Below, one piece after another: positions 33,352-44,533 of a stretch of 64,000 nucleotides of DNA (position 1 is the first letter of the stretch; the number at the start of each line of letters is the position of its first letter). Below the pieces are notes generated by a model, which was not told the DNA's origin, ran no database searches, and saw only the letters and a program-made list of their open reading frames with translations. This DNA comes from Anisodus tanguticus (taxonomy: Eukaryota > Streptophyta > Magnoliopsida > Solanales > Solanaceae): assembly GCA_034509755.1 (NCBI GenBank), contig CM067555.1:2364142-2428141 (forward strand), read 5' to 3'. The translations under genes and the position numbers were made by a program.

Positions 33352-34836
33352 GAGGGTTCAAAAATATAAAGAACTTAACACACTGAGAAGTCAAGTGGTT
33401 CAACATCTATTATATACATTAAAAATAATTTTAACTTTATATATACCGTATAATTTTTCGACGATGTTTGAATCCCTTACTGGATCCGACGCTGACACAT
33501 ACCTAAACCAAAACAAAGGTCCAAATACGCTTTAATCCCAAATAAACTGAGGTCGGTTGCACAATAGCATCACCTTAAATAATTTTTTTTGAAAAAGCAA
33601 GAAAAGATAGCAAATATAATTTCACACAGAGATGCTACCTACATAGGAAAGGGTCTATATAACTTTGGAACTTGCCATGCATTGATCCAACAAGAGACTT
33701 CGCATGAATTTTTACGTACTGAATGGAAATTACAGACTCCCTTTCATAGTCTATTAAAAACTAGAGACCTCACTAGGCAGTTATTATATCTTAGACTAAA
33801 CTACACATAAGCTATGCTTTTGTACTTTTGAAATCATTGTATATAAACCTCTAGATCTAGACATTAGGTTCTTTCCTTAAAAAATTTAAAGAAAAGGGAA
33901 AAAGCTGGATAAAAATCTGTCACTATACAAAAAATTATAACGATCTTATAAAAAAATTCTCGTATGTGTTGTCTTCTTTAGTCATAAAAAATTGCTAGTA
34001 CTGGATTTTCATATCAAATTATATTAATTTATTGTGATTTAATAATAGATTAAGGTGACAACTTGTATTAATTTACTTCGATTTTGTGATAGAATACATA
34101 TAATGTATTTATAAAATTAACGAAAAACACCGAGTGATTTTTTTTTTCCATATTTGCGTCATAAGGTTAGCAAAGGCAAATGCGTCTATATTTCAATCTC
34201 TAACGTAATTAATAATGTTATGACTATAGATCTTGTTTCTTTAATTTTGGTAGTATTCAGGTCAATTTAGACACATCTCAATTATTTCACCTTATTATAT
34301 GCAATCTTCCACTAGCACAATCACTCAGTAACTCTTTAATCTTTCCTAGTGCTTTTTTTTTTTCTTGACATATCATGAATTCCATGAATCGCATTCAAGT
34401 ATGTCGTTGTGATATTAAAATACTCAAAATTTGTCTGATGAGAAATAGAGGAAGCTGAACAAGCAGTCAATGGAGCTACAAGTAAAAAAAATCTGAGAAA
34501 ATTGTAACTAAATTCACATTTGACTGTACACTTCTACAAAATTTACTTTTATTCTAATGAAAAAGGGGATATAAACTAGTAAAAATCTCTCTTGTTAAAG
34601 CACACTATATTATTAGCTACGGACATCATCACTATTATCGATAAATTGCTCGTAGTTAATAGAATTCCTTGATAATTCAGTGCTAAATTAGATAGCGATA
34701 AATTGTATTATTTAGCTACAAAATTTATTCGTCATTAATTTCTATTCCGGTGTCATTTTTTGTTGGGGGAAGAGGGGATCTTCTCTTTGTGTAGATTTGT
34801 CATCTTCTTATTTAACTAACTAGTTGCTGCTATATA
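33352..34836. other. intergenic AT-rich DNA, nothing recognised
   Basis: No gene or element that I can name. One + frame at 33589-33810 (73 codons) has no known motif. Confidence 0.5.
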
Positions 34837-35350
34837 TCAGACAACAAGTTTTTTTTTTGTAGAATGGATACTTATATAAATATAAGCATCGAGGATTAAT
34901 TGTTTGGAGCCATACAGATTTTGGGGACTTGTTGGGTCCTCATCAAAAATATAAGTTTGTAATGTTTGCCTATTACTATTACATGCTGAAATTTCTCTTG
35001 TAAAAACAGTTCCTGCGATACCTTCCCAAAAAGCTTCATTTACAAACACCGGAAGAACTGCCAGCAACTTCATCTTGCCAAAAAAAAATCCTTTAGCTCC
35101 TTCCTTCGCTAGCAGATCAGCCACTCTATTCTGTTTTCGGTATGTGTGGCTGATTTTTAGGCACTCCAACTGCTACATCAATAGCCTGCATTCATGAAGA
35201 ATGAGATCATAAATAGGAGAACCCTATTTTAACATTCGAATTACTCTATTGAGTCAGTGTGCACTTCTAATGGGGTTGTTTTTTTTATCCAGAACTAGTT
35301 TTAACCCCTGCATCAAAACTGTTAGTTCTGTAAGTGTATTGGTGGCATGA
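34837..35350 (-). pseudogene. RNase H-like (RVT_3) domain relic of a non-LTR element
   Basis: The minus strand gives, in broken frames, a start like TLTELTVLMQGLKLVLD (about 35345-35290), then ISHTYRKQNRVADLLAKEGA and FVNEAFWEGIAGTVF. The order Q-x-x-x-x-L ... Y-R-x-x-N-x-V-A-D-x-L-A-K-E-G is the end of the RNase H domain that follows reverse transcriptase in plant L1-type LINEs and in 'putative ribonuclease H' relics. The paralogous relic at 57217-58003 shares the F-V-N/Y-A-N-x-x-F-W and T-V-F/T-I-F phrases. Confidence 0.7.
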
Positions 35351-38300
35351 GGTGTTCATCTTTCCTTTTTTTTTACTCTCAACCATGGCTGAGAAGAGAA
35401 AATGCTCAAAAATTTTCCTTTTTTTTCGTCGAGAGTGGGTTGGTGAGGAAAAGAAAATGGAAAAGACCTCTTCTCTAGCAGCCTCGCTTTGTTAGCTTCT
35501 TGTTAGTAATACTAGTTTGTAGTCTTTATTGATCATTACTAACCTAATGATTTTATTAGTAAATATAATTTTTATGTCTCTACATAAAACTTAAACTCAT
35601 TATCTTTTACGTGATATTATATTATAAAAATCTTTTTTCAGGGTGTAGAAGTTAAAAACTCTTAATTAAGGAAGGTTTACACCGTACATGTCAAGGTTCT
35701 ATACCTGTCAAGTCCCATTTTCAGTCTGCTCCTCACGTTTTTGGGGATCTGCTAAACAGTACCCTTTAATTTAATTTCTTCTTCCTCTCTGTTATATATT
35801 ACATTGAATATTTAATGAGCTGATGATACAGGTCCACATACTGACCTTTTTACACAAATAACCCAAAAAAGAGACTGTTCTCTCTGTGTTAAATTTTTGT
35901 GTGAAGTACTGAAAAAGAAGGTTCGTCAAACTGGACCTTATTTCAGGCTGCTGCTTCTATACATTTTTTACCAATAAGAGTTGTGGGTAGCAAATATTTC
36001 CTCATTCTTAATTATCGATTTTGAGTTCGAGTTTTATATATGGAATAGCTTTTGTTACGGAGCGATTTATCCTGCATACAAAATTTCTCGGTGTGAATTC
36101 GGATTTAGTTGAAATCCAATGTGAACACCAAACACTAACCGGAATACGAAATTAAAAATAACTCAATATTTTGTACCAACAAGAGTTGTGTTGGAGAGAT
36201 AATTAAGTACTCCTTTATTTTTAGCTAGAGCTCTCGGGCTCGAGCCATGAGAATAGAGCCACCTTTGTTATAAGGATCACTTTACCTTCAATGTGAAACT
36301 TCCTTATATAAATTCGGATTTAGTCGAGCCCCAATGCAAGTATTGGACACCGGGTAGAGAATAAAAGCTCAATATTTTGTACTACAAGTTCATTAATTAC
36401 AGGAGATGGAGTCGCCTTTATTAGGGAGCAATTTACTTCTAATAGGTCACGGGTTCGAGCTGTGAAAGCAGTCACTAATGCTTGCATTAGGGTAAATTGT
36501 TTACATCACACCTCTTAGGGTGTGGCCCTACGAACCCTGCTAAGGCGGATGCTTTGTGCATCGGCTGCCCCCACCTTACTCCGATAGATAATTTTTCGAC
36601 ATGAATTCAAATTTAATCGAGCTTCGATATAAATATTGAAAACTTAATTTGAAAACAAGATCAATATTTTTTACTGTAAGTCCATTTATTATAGGAGAGC
36701 TACTCATAGGCCATTCAGCTGCAACTTTCCAGCTGCTTAATTCATAACTATTTATTTATTAGCCACTACTACCTCATTCTTTACCTCATTTCTGATGCAT
36801 TTACGCTTCTTTTTCCTCCTTTCCTTTAATCTATGATACCCCTTTCATCAATTTGTCATATTCCTAAGTCATGGCGCGAGTATTCTGTAGCTGTGCTTGA
36901 ATTTGAAACTCTGATTAAAGATAAAGAGATTTTATGCCTCCCATCACAAGGATAGACACATTACAAAATATATATATTAGAATATTCTTCATTCAACCGT
37001 TTATATATATCAAAATAATTCATTTTTGTTTTATTTGTGTGGTACAATTTTTCAACAAAGAAAATTCAGAAAATTATATTACATGTCACACACAGGATAT
37101 GAACATGTAATAAAAAAATAATTGATGATACTCCTTTCCCGGCACTAAAATATTCTTTTATGTTACTGAAATTCAACATTTATATATAACTAAAAAAACT
37201 AATTGTATAGCTGGAGATAGAGAAAAATAGAATGATATGGACATTCAATTAAGATTTTTCTTGCAAGCCGGTCCCCTAGTGGTGAACACATGCTTTGGAC
37301 ACCTAGAATTTAAACATATGGTAAAATATAATCTATGAAACATTACTAAAAATATACAATTTTTTACCAAATTTCCAACGGCATTGTGTTCATGGGAAAC
37401 GATTTTCGGAAATCCAGATTTTTTATGGGATTCGGATGAGGACCGGACACAAGGATTTATTGTACGCAGCTTATTGATGCAGTATAATTTTTTGACGAAG
37501 AGAATTCATAATTGAACCCCTTGCCTGCTTTTCCCTGCAGGTAGTGGTGGATCCAGAGTGTTCGTTGGGGTTCATTGAAACTCAGTAATTCTTGTATAAA
37601 TCTAGTATATGTAGTATTAAAATATTTATAAAAAATTAATAGTAAACCTCATTTATTATTGTCCATTAACTTTATATCGTGGTAGAAATTCAAAAACTTT
37701 AAATTCTAGATTCACCTCGTCCAGCTGATAAATATTTGTCTCTTCCTATACTGTTTTCTAGAGTTTACCCTCATGATCTTCTTACAAATGGAGAGAGAAG
37801 AGTACTGAATGGTGCATATAGAAGAAAACAAGTATGCAATATACTACGAAGTAGTAGTGCTGGGGAGTAGAAAGTTGTTAATTTTGTCAGAAAGATAAAG
37901 AAGAGAGGCGTGAAAATAGCTCAACGCATCTTGTCTGTGTTTTTAGGCCTTAAAGGGGACCATATACTCCCCCCTAGATGGTGACTTTTGATTTATCCTT
38001 CGTTTACTTTCCCCCCCAATTCACTTAATTTACTATCAAAAATTAATTTCAAGTTTTACATAAGTGAGCGGAAGAGAAAAGATTTACATCAAAGAAGTTC
38101 ATCATATATTATATTATGAAAAATATTAATGTTATATATATACGTACAATATAATTTTTTGACAAAAGAGATTCGGATAAACCCGCTACAACTCTCTAGC
38201 TATGCTTCTACTTAATGTCCATTAACATGGAACAAAATTTCGTTAAACTTTTATATATATAGATGGACAAAGTAAAAAAAATTTACATATTTAAGATAAC

Positions 38301-38385
38301 TATAAATATCTTTATTATTTAGAATCATAACATGGAAAAACTATAGACTATCCGTTATAATGTCATTTTTAAGATGACAAGAATG
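35351..38385. other. intergenic DNA with SINE fragments, no gene
   Basis: Three diverged blocks around 36080-36660 share 'aattcggatttagt' and 'ctcaatattttgta' phrases associated with Solanaceae SINEs. One contains the clear SINE at 36432-36575. A block at 37541-37730 starting 'gtggtggatccagagtg' and ending 'ctagattcacctc' looks like one of the 'ggcggatcca'-type short elements. Nothing coding was seen. Confidence 0.5.
36432..36575 (+). mobile_element. tRNA-derived SINE (TS-like)
   Basis: Contains 'aggtcacgggttcgagctgt', a B-box-like polymerase III promoter element. It is followed by 'aatgcttgcattagggta', 'atcacacctcttagggtgtg' and 'gctttgtgcatcggctgccc'. This is the TS-type SINE order found throughout Solanaceae. 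It is truncated or diverged at both ends. Confidence 0.8.
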
Positions 38386-40112
38386 CCCGAAGAATGGAGG
38401 TGGAGTACAATATTCCTTTGTACAAGAACAAAGTTGACATACATAGTTGCAACAACGATAGGGGTATCAAGTTGCTAAGCCACACTATGAAAGTTTGGAA
38501 AAGGGTCGTGGAGATGAGGATGAGAAGAGGCGTGTCTATTTCTGAGAACCAATTTGGATTCATACCGGGACATTCGACTACAGAAGTCATTCATCTTATT
38601 AGGAGGTTGGTGGAGCAGTATAGGGAGAGGAAGAGGGACTTACATATGGTTTTCATCGACATCGAGAAGACATACGACAAAGTCCCTATAGAGGTTCTAT
38701 AGATATGTTTGGAGGTTAGAGGTGTGCATGTGGCGTACACTAGGGCGATCAAGGATATGTATTATGGAGCCAAGATCAGGGTACGGATAGTAGGAGGAGA
38801 CTCGGAGCACTTTCAGTGATGATGGGGTTACATCAGGGATCAACTCTTAGCCCATTCTTATTTGTCTTGGTGATAGATGGACTGCTGCGACAAATTCAAG
38901 GGGATGTGCCATGGTGTATGTTATTCGCAGATGACATAGTCTTGATTGGGGAGACTTGCAGCTGAGTGAACGATAAACTGCAGGTTTGGAGACAAACACT
39001 AGAGTCTAAAGGGTTCAGGCTGAGTAGGACCAAGACAGAATACTTGAAGTGCAAGTTTAGTAACGGGAGCGACCATGAGACAGGTGTGGAGGTGAGACTT
39101 GGTAGTCAGGTCATTCCAAAGAAAGAAAGTTACAAGTATCTCGGGTCTATTATCTAAGGGAATTGAGAGATTGATGATGATGTCACATATCGTATTGGTG
39201 CAGCGTGGATGAAATGGAGGCTCGCATCTAGAGTTTTATGTGATAGAAAGGTTCCACCAAAACTTAAAGGCAAGTTCTATAGGGTAGTGGTTAGACCGAC
39301 TATGTTGTATGGGGCAGTCAAGACTTAACACATCCAAAAGATGAAAGTTGCGGAGATGAGGATGATGAAATGGATGTGTGGGCATACAAGGAAGGCTATG
39401 ATTAGAAATGATGATATCCGAGACAGAGTGAGAGTGGCCTCGATGGAGGATAAGATGTGGGAAGCGAGGTTGAGATGGTTCGGGCATGTGCAGAGGAGAG
39501 GCACAAATGTCCTAGTGAGGAGGTGTGAGAGGTTGTCTATGAACGGGTTTATGAGGGGTAGAGGTATGCCGAAGAAGTACTGGAGAAAGGTTATTAGACG
39601 AAATATGGCACAGGTGCAACTTACTGAGGACATGTTCTTAGATAGGCGGTTGTAGAGGATACAGATTAGGGTAAAAGGGTAGTAGGTAGTTGAGCGTAGT
39701 CCTACTTACGCTTACATACTGGTAGTTGTAGTGTTATTATTGTAGCCCTGCTTAGCCTATCATACTAATAGGCGCAGTATTATTTTATAGTTCCATGTCC
39801 TTTGATTTCTGTTGTTGTATGTTCTTTCATGTGCTTTGTTTATTTTATTTACTTGCGTTAGTTACTGCTTCTTTTTTCAAAAATGTTTTATCATGGCCGT
39901 TTCGCATTTGTTACGTTCATTTCATATTGTTTTAAATTTCTTGTCTGGGTCTAACCGTTTCTCTTGCTTTTGCTTGTGCTATGTTTTTTCTTGAGCCGGG
40001 GGTCTTTCGGAAATAACCTCTCTACTAACCAAGGCAGAGGTAATGTCTGCGTACACTCTACCCTCTCCAGACCCCACGTTGTGAGATTTCACTGGATATG
40101 TTGTTGTTTTTG
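38386..40112 (+). mobile_element. 5'-truncated RTE-clade LINE
   Basis: The + strand encodes, with stops and shifts, an RTE-type reverse transcriptase: PEEWRWSTI, NNDRGIKLLSHTMKVWKRVV, ENQFGFIPGHSTTEVIHLIR, MVFIDIEKTYDKVP, LHQGSTLSPFLFVLV-like (frameshifted) and MLFADDIVLIGET, the FADD active site (near 38917-38945). It continues through RLSRTKTEYLKCKF, YKYLGSII and the C-terminal MRMMKWMCGHTRK and ARLRWFGHVQRR segment to about 39655. The 3' untranslated part ends with 'ctaccctctccagacccc' and 'gttgttgttttt' (to about 40112). It lacks the endonuclease and starts mid-RT, as 5'-truncated LINE copies do. In-frame stops at 38701 and 38964 and a frameshift near 38800 make it inactive. Confidence 0.92.
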
Positions 40113-40149
40113 TTATTTTTGTATCTGTTATAACACGTTAAATTATACT

Positions 40150-40365
40150 GATATGTGTAAGCAAGGGCGGATCTAGGACCCCCTCGACAAAAAATTATAT
40201 TATATATTTACGGTAATATTTTATTTGTTATGTACATTATAGATTTTGAATCCCCTAAACATAAAATTAGAGTTTGATTTAGTGGTTAAGGGGGTTCAAA
40301 ATTCACTTTGAGGTTACATTTTCCTTTTTCGAACACCCTTAGTGAAAACTCTGAATCCGAATTTA
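40150..40365. mobile_element. short non-autonomous element of the 'ggcggatcta' type
   Basis: Starts 'gggcggatctaggacccc' and ends '...aaaactctgaatccgaa', with partly complementary ends. A second half-copy ending 'ctagatccacctct' lies at about 40495-40517. Such short elements are common near Solanaceae genes. No TSD could be fixed. Confidence 0.4.
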
Positions 40366-40805
40366 CAATATTGTATGTGTACATATAAGTGAAAAACGGG
40401 GCAGATGTAGAGGATCGGCTATGGTTTCACGTGAACCTCATAGTTTTTCCGTAGAGACCATGTATATATATTATAAGAAATTCACTTAATAAATTTCAAG
40501 TTCTAGATCCACCTCTAATTATATCTTTAACTTCTTTTACCGCTTCACTTAATAAAGTAAGATCTTTTACTTCATATAGGATTAAGTCTCAACAACTCCT
40601 AGCTAGTTAATGAAGTAAGCTCATATTTTATGGTTCTTTAATTAGATATACCATTGGAGTTTATATTTTCCTGTTGAAATTTAACACTAGATTTAAAGCC
40701 CAATTAAGTAATATCTCTATAGTACCCCACCCACCCAAGGTCCCAAAAAAAACATCCAAAACCTAAAGAGGAAGTCATATTTATGAGTTGCTCCCAAAAG
40801 TGAAG

Positions 40806-40815
40806 CATATATAGA
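40806..40815 (+). promoter_or_regulatory. probable TATA box of the HD-Zip gene
   Basis: 'catatatagaac' lies about 315 bp upstream of the start codon and is followed by a CT/CA-rich leader ('ctccaactatctctttcac') from about 40835. That leader is the likely 5' untranslated region. Confidence 0.4.
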
Positions 40816-41122
40816 ACCCTCACAAGTTCTTATCCTCCAACTATCTCTTTCACAAATTGACACAATATCCACAAGTGTAGTAAACTCTCCCTACAACATC
40901 TTCTTCTCATTTTTCACTTTTGTTTCTTCAAAACAAACCAATAAAGTTTTCAAACTTTCTCAATAGGACAATACCCTAAAAAGCCTTTTTTTAGGTGGTC
41001 CGTAGTCTTGAGTACTAGACAAAGAAAGAGTATTTATCAATATATTAAGGGGTTTGAATTTGTGTGTTTTCTTGAATCTTTGCCTTGTTTGGAAGGAGAA
41101 AAATAAAAGAGGGTTCAAAAAT

Positions 41123-44100
41123 ATGGACTGGAATGGGAATATTAGACCATTTGTTTCAAGACCAGTTCTTGATAATTCTTTCAATTTTCTCTGCAACTAC
41201 AATTATGATCAATATCCAGGTAAATATATTAGAAAAAAGGAATAACAAAGTCTTGTAATTTATTCATTTTAGTCTTCGTTCTTTTTTTGTGCTTCATTTT
41301 TACATGATCTAGACATTTATACTATGATATATACTACTGATAAACGTCTTTATTAAAATAATTTGTTTTGAGTACTTCGATCAATTAGCAATAATTTTTA
41401 TGTGAACTTCCAGAAATTATTCAGTCCCATTTCTTTGAACTTGAAACATGTTGTCTTAGTAAAGAAAATTTCCATTTTTTGTTGGTTTTAATGTATTTCT
41501 TGTTGGGGATAGGGTGTGGAGATATAAGAATTAAAATAGAAAAAAAAAGGTGCATTTTGAACTGGCCTTCAAGTCTTTTTTTTTCCAATAGATCGGCAAT
41601 TACATTAAATTTTACCCTACTAGCCACGGGAGGTTAATGCCGCAAGTCGATAAAGTTTTTTATATTATTATTAGTACATAAAGCTTAAACTCATCGTCGA
41701 ATAATTTGTAATTTTTTTTCTTTTTGAAGGGATGGAAATGAAACATGTAATGCAAACACAACATGGAGGAGTACAACTCCCAACAATGGACAACAACAAG
41801 AACAACAACTTTGTGCTCAATCATAATCAGCTGGACAAGAAGAAAAGATTGACAAGTGATCAATTAGAGTCACTAGAAAACAGTTTTCAAGAAGAGATAA
41901 AACTTGACCCTGATAGGAAAGTGAAATTGGCCAAAGAACTTGGGTTGCAGCCAAGACAAATTGCTGTTTGGTTCCAAAATAGAAGGGCTAGATGGAAGGC
42001 AAAACAACTTGAAAGACTCTATGATTCTCTTAAACAAGACTATGATGTTGTATCAAGGGAAAAACAGAAGCTACAAGATGAGGTGAGCTTAATTTCTTGC
42101 ATATCCATGCAGTTCATGCAAAACTTTAAAACCTTTTTGTGAGCTTATAATTTTTTACTAATTAGTAGTATCTCATTCTTGAAAGAACATTTTTTACAAA
42201 GGGGAGTCTCGGAGCAATAGCTAAGTTGTTTTTTGTGGAATTAGCCATTGATATTTGTTTTACGGTAGGCTGCCTCTTTACACCATGTTGGGGTATGAGG
42301 CCCTTCCCTCGACCCTAAGTGAATGCGGGATGTTGTGCATCAAGTTGTTCTTAAATAATTTTCTATAATATTAGTGTGCTTTAACGTGTTACATCAATAT
42401 GTGGTTTACTTTATTTAGGTTATCATATCAGACTTATTATGAATAATTATCTATTATTAAGATAACTTAATTAACTAGGATCAATTAATTATAAATAAAT
42501 AATGCACAGAAGGTAAACTCTTGCAAAAGTATTTTCCTATGTGGTTCACCTTAATCCTATGATTTGGTGTATTTTTGACAAATATTCTTTAGTGTAAGCC
42601 ACCTCAATTAACTTTCCTCTACCAAAAACAAAGGAATGGAAATGAGCAGTTGCTTAAAATATTCAAGTTTATAACATTCATTTGAAAATATTTTATATAT
42701 TACCTGCCATTTTCCATATTATTTGTATTTTAAGATTTTTGCATATCTTTGAAATAAGATAATTAATAATCTTAATTATTAGGATCTTTGTTTAAATTAA
42801 CCTTTATTTTTCTCTTACTTGTCTCAATTAATTGGTATCCCACTAGTTGAAGGAGTAAGGGTAGATTTAGACTCAACGTAGTAAATGACTTCCTCTTTTT
42901 CTTACTAAAAGGTCAATTTTTTTTTTACAAAAAAAGTTTAAAAAAAGAAATGAACTTATTAAAACGATCAATATTCGAATGGGTGAGAAATTAAACTTTT
43001 GCTACGAAAATGAAATATTACTCCAGACTCTAGAGGAGTTTTTTTTTTTGGGTGTATACAAGTGTTTTTTTTTTTTTAGAAGACCTATGTCATCATAAGA
43101 TTATCCTGATTAGGAAATGCTTCATATTACATATTTCATGCAGCTTAGTTCAAATTCCTCTAGAATAATGTTTTTGTCTATTTAAGAAAAAACACTATTT
43201 TTGTGAAACTTAGATAGCAATACAGATAATTGTATGTTAGGCTCACCATATTTGGAGCCATAAATGTTGAGAATATAATCAAATATTAAAAATGTGTTCT
43301 ATCTAACAGCTTAAGTTTTTAGATCAGATGGTCACACACTTCAATATGGTATCAAAGCAAGCCAAAAATCTTAGAATCGAACCTCACACATTTAATATTT
43401 GATTATATTCTCAACAATAACTATAGAGACAACTTTAACTTCAATTGTCCACAACATTTAAAGCAAGGTTGGCTTAATTGAATGCAAATAAATAAATTTT
43501 TAAATACACGTGTCTCCTTTTAGCAACACCTTGTAATAAAATTGAAATTGACCCTTCGTACAGCTTTGTTCCCTCTTTTCTTTTGAATTAAATTTTCCTC
43601 TCATTCAATTTAAAGTTTTGTACATAAGTCGTTTCTCTTTTAGAATTTAAGTTATATACATTTACATTATTACTATATTTTAACATGTTGTAGTATGTAT
43701 TTTGTCTTATTTTCTAGCTCACTAAAAAAAAGACATTAGGATAGTGTATATGCTAATCATTTTTCGCAACGATTTTTGAAAATGATGTTTGGAAATTCAT
43801 TGTGAAATAGTCACTTTTGATGCAGAAATACCACAATAGTATCATGAATTTCTAACTCATACAAATGAAGCAAGATGTTGTCATGAATTTTGGAATCCAG
43901 TCATTTGCTATTTTTCAGTGACTATTGAATCTATGGCCTTTTTCTCAATTACCAAGACTGGAAAAATGACTATTTTTTAATTTTAACCCGCTAGGGAATG
44001 GTCGGACCAAATTTATCTTTTTTGTGGATGATATCTGTAATTTCTCCAATTTTTTAGGCTATGTTGCTTGGATCCTCAAAAAATGTCGCACTCATGTCGG

Positions 44101-44533
44101 ATCCTCATAAGATGCATAGCTTTGGAGGAAATCGACACACATCCGACAATACTTTTAAAGAGTTCGAGCAACATAGCTTTTAGATGTCTTAATAATATGC
44201 AAATCTTTTACACATCAATGATAAGAGATTAAACTCTTTTCTTCTTCTTTTTTCTCATAGGTATTGACACTACGAGCAATTTTGAAGGAACAAGCCACAA
44301 AGAAACAAGTAAATTCCACTGTTTACACTGAAATATCAGGTGAGGAAACAGTGGAAAGCACATCAATGCCAAGTTCCAACAAGACTATTACAAGAGGAAT
44401 TACTACAAGTAACCTTCAGAATAATATTAACAATAATAATAATATGGCTGAATGCAGCTATGTTTTTAATGTTATTGATGGGCTTAATCCAGTGATGCCA
44501 CCATATTGGGCTTCTTTGCCAACATATCCATGA
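41123..44533 (+). CDS. LMI1: class I HD-Zip transcription factor, ATHB-51/LMI1-like
   Basis: Three exons: 41123-41219, 41730-42082 and 44261-44533, with introns starting GTAAAT and GTGAGC and ending AG. They join to 723 nt, or 240 aa plus stop. The homeodomain lies at about residues 69-126 (KKKRLTSDQLESLENSFQEE ... ELGLQPRQIAVWFQNRRARW). A leucine zipper follows directly (QLERLYDSLKQDYDVVSREK, continuing across the second junction into VLTLRAIL). The long spacing QEEIKLDPDRKVKLAKELGL, the GEE-x-x-V-E segment and the final PYWASLPTYP resemble Arabidopsis ATHB-51 (LMI1), a regulator of floral meristem identity and leaf margin shape; ATHB-22 is the nearest alternative. The protein binds pseudopalindromic CAATNATTG sites as a dimer in the nucleus. 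Frames are intact and splice phases agree, so it looks functional. Intron 2 (2.2 kb) holds a SINE and two MITEs. Confidence 0.93.
42197..42345 (+). mobile_element. TS-like SINE in intron 2 of the HD-Zip gene
   Basis: Starts 'ggggagtctcggagcaatag' (A-box region), then a degenerate B-box, 'acggtaggctgcctctttac', 'ggccct'-like 'gaggcccttccctcgaccct' and 'gaatgcgggatgttgtgcat'. The order matches tRNA-derived Solanaceae SINEs. It is in the sense orientation of the host gene, between exons 2 and 3. Confidence 0.82.
43266..43416. mobile_element. MITE with about 30-bp terminal inverted repeats, in intron 2 of the HD-Zip gene
   Basis: Left arm 'gttgagaatataatcaaata' (from 43266) pairs with the right arm ending 'tatttgattatattctcaac' (to 43416). 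The pairing extends inward over about 30 bp with one indel. The middle carries 'gatcagatggtcacacactt' and 'atggtatcaaagcaagcc', phrases seen in a widespread plant MITE family. Confidence 0.75.
44056..44180. mobile_element. short MITE with inverted ends, in intron 2 of the HD-Zip gene
   Basis: Starts 'aggctatgttgcttggatcc' and ends 'gagttcgagcaacatagct', which are near-complementary. The interior 'tgtcggatcctcataag' and 'ggaaatcgacacacatccga' is also partly self-complementary. It lies 80 bp before exon 3, close enough to sit near the branch region. Confidence 0.75.

Noticed and set aside
39236..39633. Minus-strand frames of 83 and 102 codons opposite the LINE
   Set aside because: Antisense shadows of the RTE reverse transcriptase C-terminus.
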